Source: Thalassovita mediterranea (GTDB lineage Bacteria > Pseudomonadota > Alphaproteobacteria > Rhodobacterales > Rhodobacteraceae). From it: a stretch of DNA of 64,000 bases. Location: positions 62,001 through 126,000 of the forward strand of contig NZ_CYSF01000018.1 of the NCBI RefSeq assembly GCF_001458435.1, given 5' to 3'. Positions 27,499 to 36,981 of the stretch are shown piece by piece. Both the position numbers and the translations under genes were made by a program. Below the pieces are notes generated by a model, which was not told the DNA's origin, did not search any database, and saw nothing but the letters and a program-made list of their open reading frames with translations. Every line of letters begins with the position of its first letter. Positions within the stretch are counted from its first letter, which is position 1.

Positions 27499-28174
27499 TC
27501 CTGTTCTGGCCCTTAACGGCATTACCAAAACCTACGCCAAAGATACCGCCAATCCTGTGACCGTATTGCAGGGCGTGGACCTGTCGATTGCGGCGGGTGA
27601 GGTTGTGGCGCTGGTTGCGCCGTCGGGCGCGGGTAAATCAACGCTACTGCATATGGCGGGTCTGCTGGACACGCCTGACGGTGGCACCGTGACGCTGAAC
27701 GGGCAGGAAATGACCGGTGAAAGCGACCGTCGCCGCACCCGCGCACGGCGCGAGGATGTGGGATTTATCTATCAGTTTCATCACCTGCTGCCGGAATTTA
27801 CCGCGCTGGAAAACGTGGTGCTGCCGCAACTGGCCAATGGCGTGTCCAAGGCGCAGGCACAGACACGCGCCGCTGACCTCTTGGCCCGTGTGGGGGTGGG
27901 CGAACGCGCTGATCACCGCCCTGCGGCCTTGTCTGGTGGTGAACAACAGCGCGTTGCTTTTTGCCGGGCACTGGCGAATGAACCGCGCTTGCTGCTGGCG
28001 GATGAACCGACGGGCAATCTGGACCCCGGCACATCGGATCAGGTGTTTGACGCGTTGATGGCGCTGGTGCGATCCACAGGCATGTCGGCGCTGATCGCCA
28101 CCCACAACATGGAACTGGCCGCGCGGATGGACCGCGTGCTGCGGCTGGAGGTGGGACAGCTAAGTGCGATCTGA
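27491..28174 (+). CDS. lolD: Lipoprotein-releasing ABC transporter ATPase
   Basis: The 227-residue ABC ATPase has Walker [11 protein letters not shown]-loop [17 protein letters not shown], signature LSGGEQQRV, Walker [14 protein letters not shown] and H-loop ATHN. The FHHLLPEF segment is typical of LolD. It powers the LolCDE complex in the inner membrane. The eight-base overlap with the permease gene indicates translational coupling. Several predicted lipoproteins encoded in this window (4456, 6965, 28259, 28736) would be clients. Confidence 0.95.
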   Translation: MSDPVLALNGITKTYAKDTANPVTVLQGVDLSIAAGEVVALVAPSGAGKSTLLHMAGLLDTPDGGTVTLNGQEMTGESDRRRTRARREDVGFIYQFHHLLPEFTALENVVLPQLANGVSKAQAQTRAADLLARVGVGERADHRPAALSGGEQQRVAFCRALANEPRLLLADEPTGNLDPGTSDQVFDALMALVRSTGMSALIATHNMELAARMDRVLRLEVGQLSAI

Positions 28175-28258
28175 TCCGCATCAATGTGCAATTGCCGCAT
28201 GAAAGCGTAGGGTCATCGACAACGAGATGTGCGGTGCGCACCAATGGGAGGCCATTCA

Positions 28259-28726
28259 ATGATCACCAAACCAAAGATGCAGAGCCGTGTGAAACCCACC
28301 GTTTTGTTGACCGCTCTCGTACTCTCGGCCTGTGCGCCGGAAAAGGACGTGGCGATGCCCGAAGCACGCGAGGGTGCGATGCTGTTTGCTGAAAACTGCG
28401 CTATGTGCCACGGAACCGACGGGCGCGGGGCGGCCAGCGAAACGGCTGTGATCCGTAATGACGTGACCCCAGCGGCGGACCTGACGGTCTTGGCGCAAGG
28501 AAATGATGGTGTGTTCCCCCGACAACGGGTGCTGGCCACGATTGATGGGTACAACCGTCAAACCATTGCGCGGGACCGGATGCCTGAATTTGGCGGTTTC
28601 CTTGGTGGCGATACGGTGCCGGTCGCCTTGACCGATGACGCCCTGACGGATGAGGCACAGCTAACGCCAGTGCCGCGCCGGTTGGCTGCGCTGATGGCCT
28701 ATCTGGAAACGCTGCAAACGCCCTAA
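28259..28726 (+). CDS. Lipoprotein-type monoheme cytochrome c
   Basis: The protein has 155 residues. The signal region ends LLTALVLSAC, a lipobox with Cys at about residue 25, so the cytochrome is probably membrane-anchored. The heme motif is CAMCH (residues 48-52, in AMLFAENCAMCHGTDGRGA), and a likely Met ligand lies in ARDRMPEFGGFLG. The C-terminus forms the usual class I helix (RRLAALMAYLETLQ). GGGAGG lies before ATG 28259. It sits 84 bases after lolD and could be co-transcribed. The electron partner is unknown. Confidence 0.85.
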   Translation: MITKPKMQSRVKPTVLLTALVLSACAPEKDVAMPEAREGAMLFAENCAMCHGTDGRGAASETAVIRNDVTPAADLTVLAQGNDGVFPRQRVLATIDGYNRQTIARDRMPEFGGFLGGDTVPVALTDDALTDEAQLTPVPRRLAALMAYLETLQTP

Positions 28727-28735
28727 TGCCGTGCG

Positions 28736-29464
28736 TTAATCGCAGATGCCCTGCACCTCGACCCCTTTCCAAGGGACCGCTGCGATGGCGTCTGCGCGCG
28801 ATTGAAGCAGTTGCACAGGCATCACCTCTGCCAGCATGTCATGCAGGCGTTTGGTGCGTGCCGCCTGCGGTGCCAGCGCGCGACAGCAGGTAAATTCTTC
28901 GACGATGGCTGCTTGCTGTTCAAAGGGGAAGCTTAGGAAATCAGGCTGACTGTTTATGTCGAAAAGATAGGGATCACGGCCGCCACCATGTTCCCCCGCC
29001 GCCCGCCACGGGCTGTAGTTGGTGCGCGACCGGTTCTGCCATTGCCAGACGTGCGCCATTTCATGTGCAAACAGCATCAGGTCATATAGATTCGTGGCAG
29101 GGCGTGTCTTGGGATCTGTAGCGTTGCCGCGGAGTGCGTAGACTTGAGTGAAGTCGTCGCGATAGAGATCGCGGCGCACAAAGACCCGTTGGTAGAGCGC
29201 AATTGCCCCCGGCGAGGTTTCCAGAAACTCACCAGTGACTGGTGGAAAAATCCGTTCCTGACAGGTGACACGCGGGCGCGGCGCATAGCGCCATTTGACA
29301 CTGCGGGCAAAGTGGCCGTCCACCAATCTCACCCGGTCCAAATCCAGCTGATCCCCATAGAGCGTTTGTGCATAATGACGCTCTCCCTCTGTCAGTGGGC
29401 GACCGCAGGCGGTCATTGTCAGGCAGGTCAGGCACAGGCAGAAAAACAGGAACAGACGTTGCAT
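28736..29464 (-). CDS. Lipoprotein with HExxH zinc-protease-like motif
   Basis: The protein has 242 residues. MQRLFLFFCLCLTCLTMTAC gives a lipobox ending at Cys20. A conserved-looking core carries YDLMLFAHEMAHVWQWQNRSRTNY with HExxH at residues 134-138, followed by an aromatic/basic region and a late Glu in AIVEEFTCCRAL that could be the third zinc ligand. That layout resembles minimal gluzincin-type peptidases and DUF4157-like proteins. Peptidase activity is an inference. It converges with the cytochrome gene and follows two tiny peptide genes on the same strand. Confidence 0.72.
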   Translation of the reverse strand: MQRLFLFFCLCLTCLTMTACGRPLTEGERHYAQTLYGDQLDLDRVRLVDGHFARSVKWRYAPRPRVTCQERIFPPVTGEFLETSPGAIALYQRVFVRRDLYRDDFTQVYALRGNATDPKTRPATNLYDLMLFAHEMAHVWQWQNRSRTNYSPWRAAGEHGGGRDPYLFDINSQPDFLSFPFEQQAAIVEEFTCCRALAPQAARTKRLHDMLAEVMPVQLLQSRADAIAAVPWKGVEVQGICD

Positions 29465-29526
29465 GGCGCTATCAAGCCACGCTTGGCCTAGGGCGTCCAG
29501 CCCGATTACCGATTACAGTCTGTCGA

Positions 29527-29640
29527 TCAGTTGATCACTGCGGCAGGCAGGACCCGATCCGGCGTGGCGGCATAGGTCGACATCATCGAGAACGCGGTGA
29601 TGGTGACAGCGGTGCCAAGGACAAGGGTGATGAAACGCAT
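29527..29640 (-). CDS. Tiny secreted peptide, paralogue A (37 aa)
   Basis: The frame encodes 37 residues beginning MRFITLVLGTAVTITAFSMM and ending RVLPAAVIN. It is a signal-peptide-like hydrophobic helix followed by a short tail. TAGGAG lies 8 bases before the ATG. The next gene upstream on the same strand (29785-29919) starts with a similar MRF-x3-VLG pattern, which supports both as real paralogues. No function is known. It is too short for most gene finders. Confidence 0.5.
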   Translation of the reverse strand: MRFITLVLGTAVTITAFSMMSTYAATPDRVLPAAVIN

Positions 29641-29784
29641 TAAACAAACTCCTACTGATACTGAATTGCACGAACTGCGCATTCGGCAACCGTCCCATTC
29701 CCGCTAGGGCGGATGGAACGTGGGTATTTGCAGGGGCAGTGGGGCTGCCCCCTGTTGTGTCATGTGTGATCCGCGTTGGATGCG

Positions 29785-29919
29785 TCAGCCTGCACTATGG
29801 GCAGCAGGCAGGTCTGACAGATCATTTGCGCCATGGACCGAAGGGCCCGGAATAGAGGCGATGGCGGACAGGGCTGAGGCAGCTATTACCCAGCCCAACA
29901 CGATGGGCAGAAATCGCAT
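29785..29919 (-). CDS. Tiny secreted peptide, paralogue B (44 aa)
   Basis: The frame encodes 44 residues, beginning MRFLPIVLGWVIAASALSAI and ending DLPAAHSAG. GAAGG lies about 8 bases upstream of the ATG. A signal peptide with a predicted cut near ASALSA/IAS would leave a 20-25-residue peptide. It resembles the 37-aa peptide at 29527-29640 in both the first ten residues and hydrophobic pattern. A GC hairpin (GGGGCAG/CTGCCCC, 29733-29751) separates the two frames. Confidence 0.48.
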   Translation of the reverse strand: MRFLPIVLGWVIAASALSAIASIPGPSVHGANDLSDLPAAHSAG

Positions 29920-30151
29920 TGGTTTGGCCTTCTGTTGGACGACAAGAGGTTCGCAGCAGATCGCAAAACTCTTGCCAAGTGGTTAAGAAAACGGCCAAAA
30001 CCCCTGTGTATTTTACTGCATTCCTGTGGGTAACTTGTGCAATTCCTGTGGATAACCGCACTTCCCTCAGGGCAGGCTGTGCAACAACACATCAGCGCTG
30101 ACAGCAGTTGGCACATCTGTGTGATGTTTGCACGCCGGAGAGGGGGCAATC

Positions 30152-31048
30152 TTGGCCGGACAAACAATGGAACTGGCGGGCGCTGTGCTGGCCGTGGACG
30201 GGGGCGGTAGCCGATGTCGAATGGCGCTGGTGCTGGGCGATGGTCAGCGCTGGATGGTAGAGGCTGGGCCAACCAACGTATCCAGTGATTTTCAGGGTGC
30301 TTGTGACACCTTGCGGCAGGGCTTGCGGGATCTGGCCAATGCTGCCCAGGTGCCGTTTGAACGACTTGTGGCGGTGCCGGCCTATTTGGGACTGGCGGGG
30401 GTGACGCATGCCGAACTGGCGCAGCGGGTCGCAGCGGCGCTGCCGCTCGCCCAGTGCGAAGTGGGAGAAGATCAACGAATTGCCCTGCGTGCAGCTCTTG
30501 GCAGGGATGCGGGTGCTGTGGCCCATTGCGGCACCGGATCGTTTTTCGGTGTGCAGGCTGGTGCTCAGATCCGTCTATGCGGCGGTTGGGGGCTGACCTT
30601 GGGGGATGAGGCATCGGCCGCCTGGCTGGGCCGGCGGGCGTTGAACCTGACATTGGCAGAAGCAGACGGCTTGCGCGCGCGCAGTGATCTGGGGCAGGGC
30701 CTGCTTCAGGATCTGGGACCTGCGCCGCAGATTGTCGCGTGGGCCGCACAGGCGAGCCCGGCGCACTTCGGTGCGCTGGCGCGTCGGGTGACTGCGGCGG
30801 CAGCGACAGGCGATGTTATGGCGGCCGAAGTGATGCAGGCGGGCGCGGGTCATATCGCGCATGTGCTTGAGCAAATGGGATGGCAGACTGGGCAGACCCT
30901 GTGCCTGACTGGTGGGCTTGGGCCGCAATACGCATCCTATCTGCCAGACCGGATGCAGGCAGCCGTGACCCCGCCACAGGCTGAGCCACTGGAAGGCGCG
31001 GTGGATTTCGCCCGTGCCCGCGTCGCAGCGCAGGAGGCAGGACAATGA
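30152..31048 (+). CDS. BadF/BadG-family N-acetylglucosamine kinase
   Basis: The protein of about 298 residues has an ASKHA/actin-like fold. The phosphate-1 loop is LAVDGGGSRCRMAL, with GPTNVSSDF, the phosphate-2 region VAHCGTGSFFGV, and GGWGLTLGDEASAAWLGRRAL typical of bacterial GlcNAc and GlcN kinases. It makes GlcNAc-6-phosphate in the cytosol. A TTG at 30152 follows the strong site AGAGGGGG; an ATG at 30167 is the alternative start. It overlaps nagA by four bases, and a shared amino-sugar salvage operon is likely. Confidence 0.85.
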   Translation: MAGQTMELAGAVLAVDGGGSRCRMALVLGDGQRWMVEAGPTNVSSDFQGACDTLRQGLRDLANAAQVPFERLVAVPAYLGLAGVTHAELAQRVAAALPLAQCEVGEDQRIALRAALGRDAGAVAHCGTGSFFGVQAGAQIRLCGGWGLTLGDEASAAWLGRRALNLTLAEADGLRARSDLGQGLLQDLGPAPQIVAWAAQASPAHFGALARRVTAAAATGDVMAAEVMQAGAGHIAHVLEQMGWQTGQTLCLTGGLGPQYASYLPDRMQAAVTPPQAEPLEGAVDFARARVAAQEAGQ

Positions 31049-32214
31049 CGGCAGTGATATATCACGGCGGGCCAATTTTTGACGGCCACGACCTGCGTGC
31101 GGACCATGCCCTGCATATCGAGGCCGGGAAGGTTGCGGCGCTGGGCCCGTTGGACCAGGTTCGGGCGACAGCACAGGACGCGGAGCAGGTTGATCTGAAT
31201 GGGGATATTCTAAGCGTCGGCTATGTGGACCTGCAACTGAACGGTGGCGGTGGTGTGATGTTGGGGGATGCACCCGATAAAGCGACCCTGCATCGAATGG
31301 CACAGGCGCATCGCAGTCTTGGGGCAACGCATATCCTGCCCACCTTGATCACGGACCGTCCGCAGGTCACACGTGCGGCCATTTCCGAGGTGCGTCAGGC
31401 TGTGGCTGAAGGGCAGGCCGGTATTTTGGGGCTACATCTGGAGGGGCCACATCTGTCCGTGGCGCGCAAGGGCGCCCATGACGGCGCCCTGATCCGCCCG
31501 ATGCGTGAAGAAGATCTGGCCGAACTGGTCGCCGCCGCGCGCGACTTGCCCGCATTGATGGTGACCGTGGCGCCGGAAAACGTGACGCTGGATCAGGTCC
31601 GCGCATTGGTTGCTGCGGGTGCGGTGGTGTCGCTGGGGCATACAGACACGGATTATCAGACCGCGTACGCCTATTTCGACGCGGGCGCGCGGTGCGCCAC
31701 ACATCTGTTCAACGCGATGAGTGGTCTTGGCAGTCGTGCGCCAGGTGTTGTTGGCGCGGCGCTGGATCATCCCGGGGTATGTGCAGGGGTAATTGCAGAC
31801 GGGGTGCATGTGCATCCTGCGACCCTGCGTTTGGCATCGCGGGCCAAGGCGGGGGGGATATTTTTGGTATCTGATGCGATGGCGGTTGCAGGGACTGATT
31901 TGACCGGGTTCCAATTGGCTGGTCGCCAGATCAATCGCCGCGATGGACGGTTGACGTTGTCGGACGGGACATTGGCGGGTGCGGACCTCGACCTGACAAC
32001 GGCGGTGCGGATTATGCATCATCAGGTTGGCCTGCCACTGGCAGAGGCCCTGAATGCAGCAACCGCAGCCCCGGCGTGCTTGATCGGCGCTGAGCCGGGG
32101 ATCGGACGACTGGAAGTGGGCGCGCCCTGTGAGCTGATCCGTATTCGCTCAGACCTAAGTGCCGCCCGTCCGGTCGGGCCGCGTGACCCACAGGAGGGCG
32201 GCCATGCTGGATGA
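31045..32214 (+). CDS. nagA: N-acetylglucosamine-6-phosphate deacetylase
   Basis: The 389-residue amidohydrolase has the metal-binding Glu in LGLHLEGPHLS, metal His residues in VSLGHTDTDY and ATHLFNAMS, the substrate loop GVIADGVHVHP and the catalytic Asp in FLVSDAMAVAG. It deacetylates GlcNAc-6-phosphate to GlcN-6-phosphate. VDLQLNGGGGVML, with the NGG motif after the first strand, is also typical. Overlaps at both ends (ATGA with the kinase, eleven bases with the LuxR gene) indicate a tight operon. The kinase and this enzyme form a short GlcNAc/peptidoglycan or chitin salvage route; NagB is not in the window. Confidence 0.94.
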   Translation: MTAVIYHGGPIFDGHDLRADHALHIEAGKVAALGPLDQVRATAQDAEQVDLNGDILSVGYVDLQLNGGGGVMLGDAPDKATLHRMAQAHRSLGATHILPTLITDRPQVTRAAISEVRQAVAEGQAGILGLHLEGPHLSVARKGAHDGALIRPMREEDLAELVAAARDLPALMVTVAPENVTLDQVRALVAAGAVVSLGHTDTDYQTAYAYFDAGARCATHLFNAMSGLGSRAPGVVGAALDHPGVCAGVIADGVHVHPATLRLASRAKAGGIFLVSDAMAVAGTDLTGFQLAGRQINRRDGRLTLSDGTLAGADLDLTTAVRIMHHQVGLPLAEALNAATAAPACLIGAEPGIGRLEVGAPCELIRIRSDLSAARPVGPRDPQEGGHAG

Positions 32215-32980
32215 ATTCAAATTGACCGGTGCGCTACCTGATCTGTCGGCCCCCTTGTCGAGTGTGACGCCGTTGATGGCGGCCATTGGGCGGCCGGATT
32301 TTGTGGCAGCAGCTGTGCGGTTTGCCCATGCGCTGACCGGGGCGGATTTTGCATCGCTTTATTGCGAGGGCGACAGGGATGCGCCCTTGTTGATGGGCAC
32401 AGCATCGCAATTGGGGCAACGGCGCGCCGATCGTGCTGCCGAGGGCTACGGGCGCCATTGGGCGCAGGATCGAAACGCCCGTTTGTTGCTGGGTGAGGAA
32501 GGCGATGGGGATTTCTTTACCCATCATGAAGCAGGCGATCTGACCTCTTTTCCCTATCGGCGCGATTGTTATGACCTGCCCGGTATCACCAGTCGGGTGT
32601 CGCTGGTGCGGCGGCGGGCGGGGTTCGGTCTGGCGGTCAGCCTTTACAGTTCGACTGAATTTGGCACCTTCCCGCGCACGGCGCGTGACGGATTGATCGC
32701 CACGATGGCCACCATAATGGTCGCCGCAGAACGCCATGTTGGTCAGACCCTGAAAGAGGCCGAAGCCCATGATCAGGATGTTCAGGCACGTCTAGCCCTC
32801 AATCATCCCAGCCTAACAAAACGCGAACGCGAAGTGGCGGCGATGACAATCAAAGGGCGCACCGCGGCTGAGATAGCGGAGATCCTGGGGGTTGCTGAAA
32901 CCACGGTGATCACCCATCGCAAAAAGGCCTACAAACGGATGAATGTCACCTCTATGCGGGAATTGCTGACGCGGATCTGA
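32204..32980 (+). CDS. LuxR-family transcriptional regulator with non-AHL N-terminal domain
   Basis: The 258-residue protein has a C-terminal LuxR/GerE HTH (LTKREREVAAMTIKGRTAAEIAEILGVAETTVITHRKKAYKRMNV, residues about 203-250). The N-terminal 190 residues look GAF-like (FVAAAVRFAHALTGADFASLYCEGD...) and lack the conserved Trp/Tyr/Asp set of acyl-homoserine-lactone binding domains. AGGAGGG lies upstream of ATG 32204, inside the last codons of nagA. It may regulate the amino-sugar operon, or simply share its transcript. Confidence 0.82.
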   Translation: MLDEFKLTGALPDLSAPLSSVTPLMAAIGRPDFVAAAVRFAHALTGADFASLYCEGDRDAPLLMGTASQLGQRRADRAAEGYGRHWAQDRNARLLLGEEGDGDFFTHHEAGDLTSFPYRRDCYDLPGITSRVSLVRRRAGFGLAVSLYSSTEFGTFPRTARDGLIATMATIMVAAERHVGQTLKEAEAHDQDVQARLALNHPSLTKREREVAAMTIKGRTAAEIAEILGVAETTVITHRKKAYKRMNVTSMRELLTRI

Positions 32981-33009
32981 TCCGCATCAGCAGGGACGTC
33001 GGTAGTGGA

Positions 33010-34512
33010 TTAGACGGTCATTGTTGCAGCGACCGCGCGTTTCCAGCGGCTGTATTTTTGATCCCGCAACGCCACATCCATTGCTGGATCAAACCGTTGG
33101 TCCTGTGCCCATCCAGCAGCAAAACCGTCCATGTCAGGATAGAGACCGGCCTGCATCCCCGCCAACCATGCGGCCCCCAAAGCGGTGGTTTCCAGCACTT
33201 CGGGGCGGTCAACAGGGGCGCCTAGAATGTCGGACAGGAATTGCATCGCCCAGTCAGAGGCACTCATCCCGCCATCAACACGCAACACCTGTTCTGCGGT
33301 TTGTGACCCACCTGTATGTTTGGCCCAGTCGTCAGTCATCGCCTCTAGGAGGTCACGGGTTTGATACCCCACACTTTCCAGTGCAGCCTTGGCAAATTCT
33401 GCAGGACCTGAATTGCGGGTCAGCCCGTATACCGCACCACGGCAGTCCGCATTCCAATAGGGCGCGCCAAGGCCGGTAAAGGCAGGAACCATCACCACAT
33501 CCTGCGTCGGATCCGCCGCTTCGGCCAATGGCTGAGTGTCTTGGGCGGACTGGATAACCTGCAGCCCGTCGCGCAGCCATTGTACAACGGCGCCTGCGAT
33601 GAAAATCGACCCTTCCAGTGCATAGGTAGGGGTGCCGTTTAGCTGATAAGCAATGGTGGTCAGCAGCCGGTTATGGGACTGCACCGGTGTGGTGCCAGTG
33701 TTCAGCAGCGCAAAGCAGCCAGTGCCATATGTGGATTTGAGCATGCCGGGCTGAAAACAGGCCTGACCGATGGTGGCAGCTTGTTGGTCGCCAGCCACGC
33801 CCGTAATGGGGATTTCGCGCCCCAGTAACTCTGCGGTGGTGACGCCGAAATCGGCGGCGCAGTCTTTCACCTCGGGCAGCATCTGCATCGGGATATTGAG
33901 GAGATCGCAGATCGTCTGGCTCCACCGGCCTTTGCGGATGTCATAAAGCAAGGTGCGCGCGGCGTTGGTGGCATCGGTCGCATGTACTTTGCCGTCAGTC
34001 AGCTTCCAGATCAGAAAACTGTCGACGGTGCCAAACAGCAAGTCGCCTGCTTCGGCGCGCGCGCGGGCGTTTGGCACATTGTCGAGTATCCATGCCAGTT
34101 TGGTGCCTGAGAAATATGGATCCAGCAGCAGGCCTGTACGATTTGTGACCATCTCTTCGTGTCCTGCATCACGCAAGGCACGGCAGGCGTCGGCTGTGCG
34201 CCGGTCTTGCCAGACGATCGCGTTATGAATGGGGGTGCCTGTCAGGCGGTCCCAGACCACGGTGGTTTCGCGTTGATTGGTGATGCCGATGGCAGTCACG
34301 TCCTGCGCAGTGATGGATGCCTGTTCCAGCGCGGCGCGACAGGTGGCGAGTGTGGTGTTCCACAGGTCTTCTGGATCATGTTCGACCCAGCCCGAGGCGG
34401 GGAAGTGCTGTGTGAACTCTTCCTGCGCTGTGGCGGTGATGCGCATTCCTTTGTCAAACAGGATCGCCCGTGTGGATGTGGTGCCCTGATCAATGGCCAG
34501 AATATGCGTCAT
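33010..34512 (-). CDS. glpK: Glycerol kinase
   Basis: The 500-residue FGGY-family kinase starts [20 protein letters not shown] and has family segments [77 protein letters not shown] and [23 protein letters not shown]. It phosphorylates glycerol to sn-glycerol-3-phosphate in the cytosol. The upstream longer frame is rejected because GGGGGAACC lies just before the chosen ATG. It follows glpD on the same strand after 140 bases, so glycerol is phosphorylated and oxidised by one transcription unit. Confidence 0.96.
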   Translation of the reverse strand: MTHILAIDQGTTSTRAILFDKGMRITATAQEEFTQHFPASGWVEHDPEDLWNTTLATCRAALEQASITAQDVTAIGITNQRETTVVWDRLTGTPIHNAIVWQDRRTADACRALRDAGHEEMVTNRTGLLLDPYFSGTKLAWILDNVPNARARAEAGDLLFGTVDSFLIWKLTDGKVHATDATNAARTLLYDIRKGRWSQTICDLLNIPMQMLPEVKDCAADFGVTTAELLGREIPITGVAGDQQAATIGQACFQPGMLKSTYGTGCFALLNTGTTPVQSHNRLLTTIAYQLNGTPTYALEGSIFIAGAVVQWLRDGLQVIQSAQDTQPLAEAADPTQDVVMVPAFTGLGAPYWNADCRGAVYGLTRNSGPAEFAKAALESVGYQTRDLLEAMTDDWAKHTGGSQTAEQVLRVDGGMSASDWAMQFLSDILGAPVDRPEVLETTALGAAWLAGMQAGLYPDMDGFAAGWAQDQRFDPAMDVALRDQKYSRWKRAVAATMTV

Positions 34513-34652
34513 TTGGTTCCCCCGAGGTGTTGGTATTGTGTGTGGCCTTCCCACGGCCGCAGTGGGCGACACAGTGGGCGCAGTCGCGCAGAAATTGCAA
34601 GGCCGCTTTGGTGCGCCGCGCACAAGGCTTCCGCCCGGTGCGGCACGCTGCG

Positions 34653-36251
34653 TTAACAGCGCAGTTTGGCGCGATGTCGGTTGTCCTGCATCCAGGCGTC
34701 CAGCACAGTGACTTGTTCCGCTGTCAGGCGCAGGCCCAGTTTGCTACGACGCCACAGGACGTCCTCGGCGGTTTGGGCAAATTCGCGCTGCATCAGCCAT
34801 AGCACTTCGGCTTCGGTCAGTGTGGCGCCGAAATCCTGCCCCAGATCGGCGGCACTGCGTGCTTCGCCCAGAATGGTGGGGGCTTCGGTGCCGTAGGCCT
34901 TGATCAGGCGCAGGGCCCATGTGGGGCTGAGGAACGGGTGCGTGCGTTGCAGGTCATCCACAAGGAAATCACGGCTGCCCACTTCGAAGTTGCCACCGGG
35001 CAGGGGAACACCTGCGGTCCAGTCGCCTTTGGGCAAGGGCAGTTGTGTGCCGATTTTGGCCAGCGCGCTTTCGGCCAGTTTGCGATAGGTTGTGATCTTG
35101 CCGCCAAACACGTTGAGCAGCGGCGCACCCGCTTCGGTGTCGAGTGTCAGCGTATAGTCACGGGTCGCTGCAGTGGCGGAACTGGCCCCGTCATCATAGA
35201 GGGGGCGCACACCGGAATAGGTCCACACCACATCATCACGGGTGACAGGCTGCTTGAAATAGCGGCTGGCAAATCGGCACAGATAATCCTGTTCCTCATC
35301 CGTGCAGGTTGGAGGCGTTGCGGGATCACTGTGGTCATGATCGGTGGTGCCGATCAGGGTGAAATCGTTTTCATACGGAATGGCAAAGATGATGCGCCCG
35401 TCTTCGCCCTGAAAGAAGTAGCATTTGTCGTGATCGAACAGTTTGCGCGTGACGATATGGCTGCCACGCACCAGACGTACACCTTCGCGACTGTTGCTGC
35501 GCAGTTTCTGTGTCAGTACATCGCCAACCCATGGGCCAGCGGCGTTGATCAGCATCTTGGCTTGGTGGGTGGTGGTTGCGCCCGTGGATGTGTTGCGGGT
35601 GGTGATCTGCCACAGGGCGCCACGCCGTTCAGCGCTGACCACTTCGGTGCGGGTCATGATATCCGCGCCGCGGCATCCTGCATCACGGGCATTCAGGGTC
35701 ACCAGTCGGCTGTCTTCGATCCAGCAATCTGAATATTCAAACGCTTTGGCGAAACGGTCCTGCAGCGGCGCCCCTTCGGCGGCGTCTGTCAGGTCGATCG
35801 CGCGCGTGGCTGGTAGAATGTCACGCCCCCCAAGGGTGTCATACATAAACAGGCCCAGACGGATCATCCAAGCGGGGCGGCGCCCCTTCATCCAGGGCAT
35901 GATACGGCTCAACAGGCGCGATGCCGGGGTTTCCGCATCAAATCGCATATCTGTATGATAAGGCAGGACAAACCGCATCGGCCAAGAGATGTGGGGCATT
36001 GCGCGCAGCAGGGTTTCGCGTTCGATCAGGGCTTCGCGGACCAGCCGTACTTCGAAATACTCCAGATAGCGCAGCCCACCGTGAAACAGTTTGGTTGAGG
36101 CCGATGATGTGGCCGAGGCCAGGTCGTTCATTTCTGCCAAGCGCACAGTCAATCCACGCCCTGCTGCATCACGGGCAATGCCACAGCCATTGATGCCACC
36201 ACCGATGATGAACAGATCTGTGGGGTGGGGGCGGGTTTCTGGGGTCAGCAT
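34653..36251 (-). CDS. glpD: Aerobic glycerol-3-phosphate dehydrogenase
   Basis: The 532-residue flavoprotein has the FAD dinucleotide loop [53 protein letters not shown]. It also has [32 protein letters not shown] and [15 protein letters not shown]. It oxidises glycerol-3-phosphate to dihydroxyacetone phosphate and feeds electrons to the quinone pool from the inner membrane face. It is the first gene of the glpD-glpK unit. The promoter region carries TTTCGT repeats of the sort bound by GlpR. Confidence 0.96.
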   Translation of the reverse strand: MLTPETRPHPTDLFIIGGGINGCGIARDAAGRGLTVRLAEMNDLASATSSASTKLFHGGLRYLEYFEVRLVREALIERETLLRAMPHISWPMRFVLPYHTDMRFDAETPASRLLSRIMPWMKGRRPAWMIRLGLFMYDTLGGRDILPATRAIDLTDAAEGAPLQDRFAKAFEYSDCWIEDSRLVTLNARDAGCRGADIMTRTEVVSAERRGALWQITTRNTSTGATTTHQAKMLINAAGPWVGDVLTQKLRSNSREGVRLVRGSHIVTRKLFDHDKCYFFQGEDGRIIFAIPYENDFTLIGTTDHDHSDPATPPTCTDEEQDYLCRFASRYFKQPVTRDDVVWTYSGVRPLYDDGASSATAATRDYTLTLDTEAGAPLLNVFGGKITTYRKLAESALAKIGTQLPLPKGDWTAGVPLPGGNFEVGSRDFLVDDLQRTHPFLSPTWALRLIKAYGTEAPTILGEARSAADLGQDFGATLTEAEVLWLMQREFAQTAEDVLWRRSKLGLRLTAEQVTVLDAWMQDNRHRAKLRC

Positions 36252-36654
36252 GGCGTAGCTCGGGCGGTTTAATATGGAGTCTCAGGGCAAATGCGCCCCA
36301 TAGGTCGATGTCATACGGCGGACACTATCGGAGTCAATTAAAACTTTCGTAAATGTTCTTTTGTGTCGCATGTGGCTTTCGTTTTTTAAACCTTTGAGGA
36401 AGGCGAACGGAAAGTGGGTCTATTTTTCTGATTCTGGCGCTGTTTTAAAATCTATCGGCATTTTGAAACACGCGTAAATATTCGTTTTATGTGCAGGCTA
36501 GGATGGCACTTTTGCATTCTGGGGTAGTGTTGCCTTTTTATTCTAACCGCCTGGGTAATCTCTATATTCGGTTTTCTATACCTAAGGGTGGCCCCATCCC
36601 GCGAATCCGTAGGGGTGGTGAGTTTTGCTGATATTTCGAGGTTATGGTGGCGGC
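36252..36654. promoter_or_regulatory. 403-bp AT-rich region with the glpD promoter and the MCP-operon promoter
   Basis: TTTCGT motifs at 36345-36350 and 36377-36382, with TTTTGTGTCGC between them, resemble the TTTCG-rich operators of DeoR-type GlpR repressors. They lie about 95-130 bases before glpD. The rest is A/T-rich and holds the divergent promoter for the 36655-38315 pair. A possible hairpin (CCCCATCCC...GGGGTGG, about 36593-36619) lies in the leader of the plus-strand unit. No convincing gene is seen. Confidence 0.5.
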
Positions 36655-36981
36655 ATGAAAAACGTGTCTGCGTACCTGCTGATGTCGGGTGGGGTCGCTG
36701 CTGTGTTGGGTTTAGAGGTGGCAAATGTCGCCATTGCCGCGCAGCTGCCGGCCAAATCTGGCGTTCTGGATGAGCCTGTTCTGGTGGTTGCCCCCCCGTG
36801 GTCCGGTGGGGCCGAAGCTGTTGTGGCCGCCGCTGGTGGTGCCATCGTTGGACCAACGCAGGCACCATTGTCGGTGTTGGCCACAGGGGCCAGCGCGTCT
36901 GACTTTCGCCAAAGTGGTGCTTGGTTTCTGCTCGATCCCAGTGCGCTTGAGCTATTTTGTGTAACGAAGGAAACGGTATAA
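36655..36981 (+). CDS. Small exported/anchored protein encoded with a chemoreceptor
   Basis: The protein has 108 residues and starts [30 protein letters not shown], a signal peptide or membrane anchor. The remainder is Ala/Gly-rich with [39 protein letters not shown] and a C-terminal [22 protein letters not shown]. The stop codon overlaps the start of the following methyl-accepting chemotaxis gene (TAATG), so the two are translated together. I do not recognise a family. A role as an accessory or periplasmic partner of the receptor is a guess from coupling only. Confidence 0.65.
   Translation: MKNVSAYLLMSGGVAAVLGLEVANVAIAAQLPAKSGVLDEPVLVVAPPWSGGAEAVVAAAGGAIVGPTQAPLSVLATGASASDFRQSGAWFLLDPSALELFCVTKETV

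Noticed and set aside
28168-32989. An identical 16-mer, GATCTGATCCGCATCA, at the stop codons of lolD (28168-28183) and the LuxR gene (32974-32989).
   Set aside because: One shared 16-mer is about what chance predicts in 64 kb, and flanking bases do not match. It also contains TGATCC but no minus-10 element at proper spacing, so it is not a sigma-E promoter.
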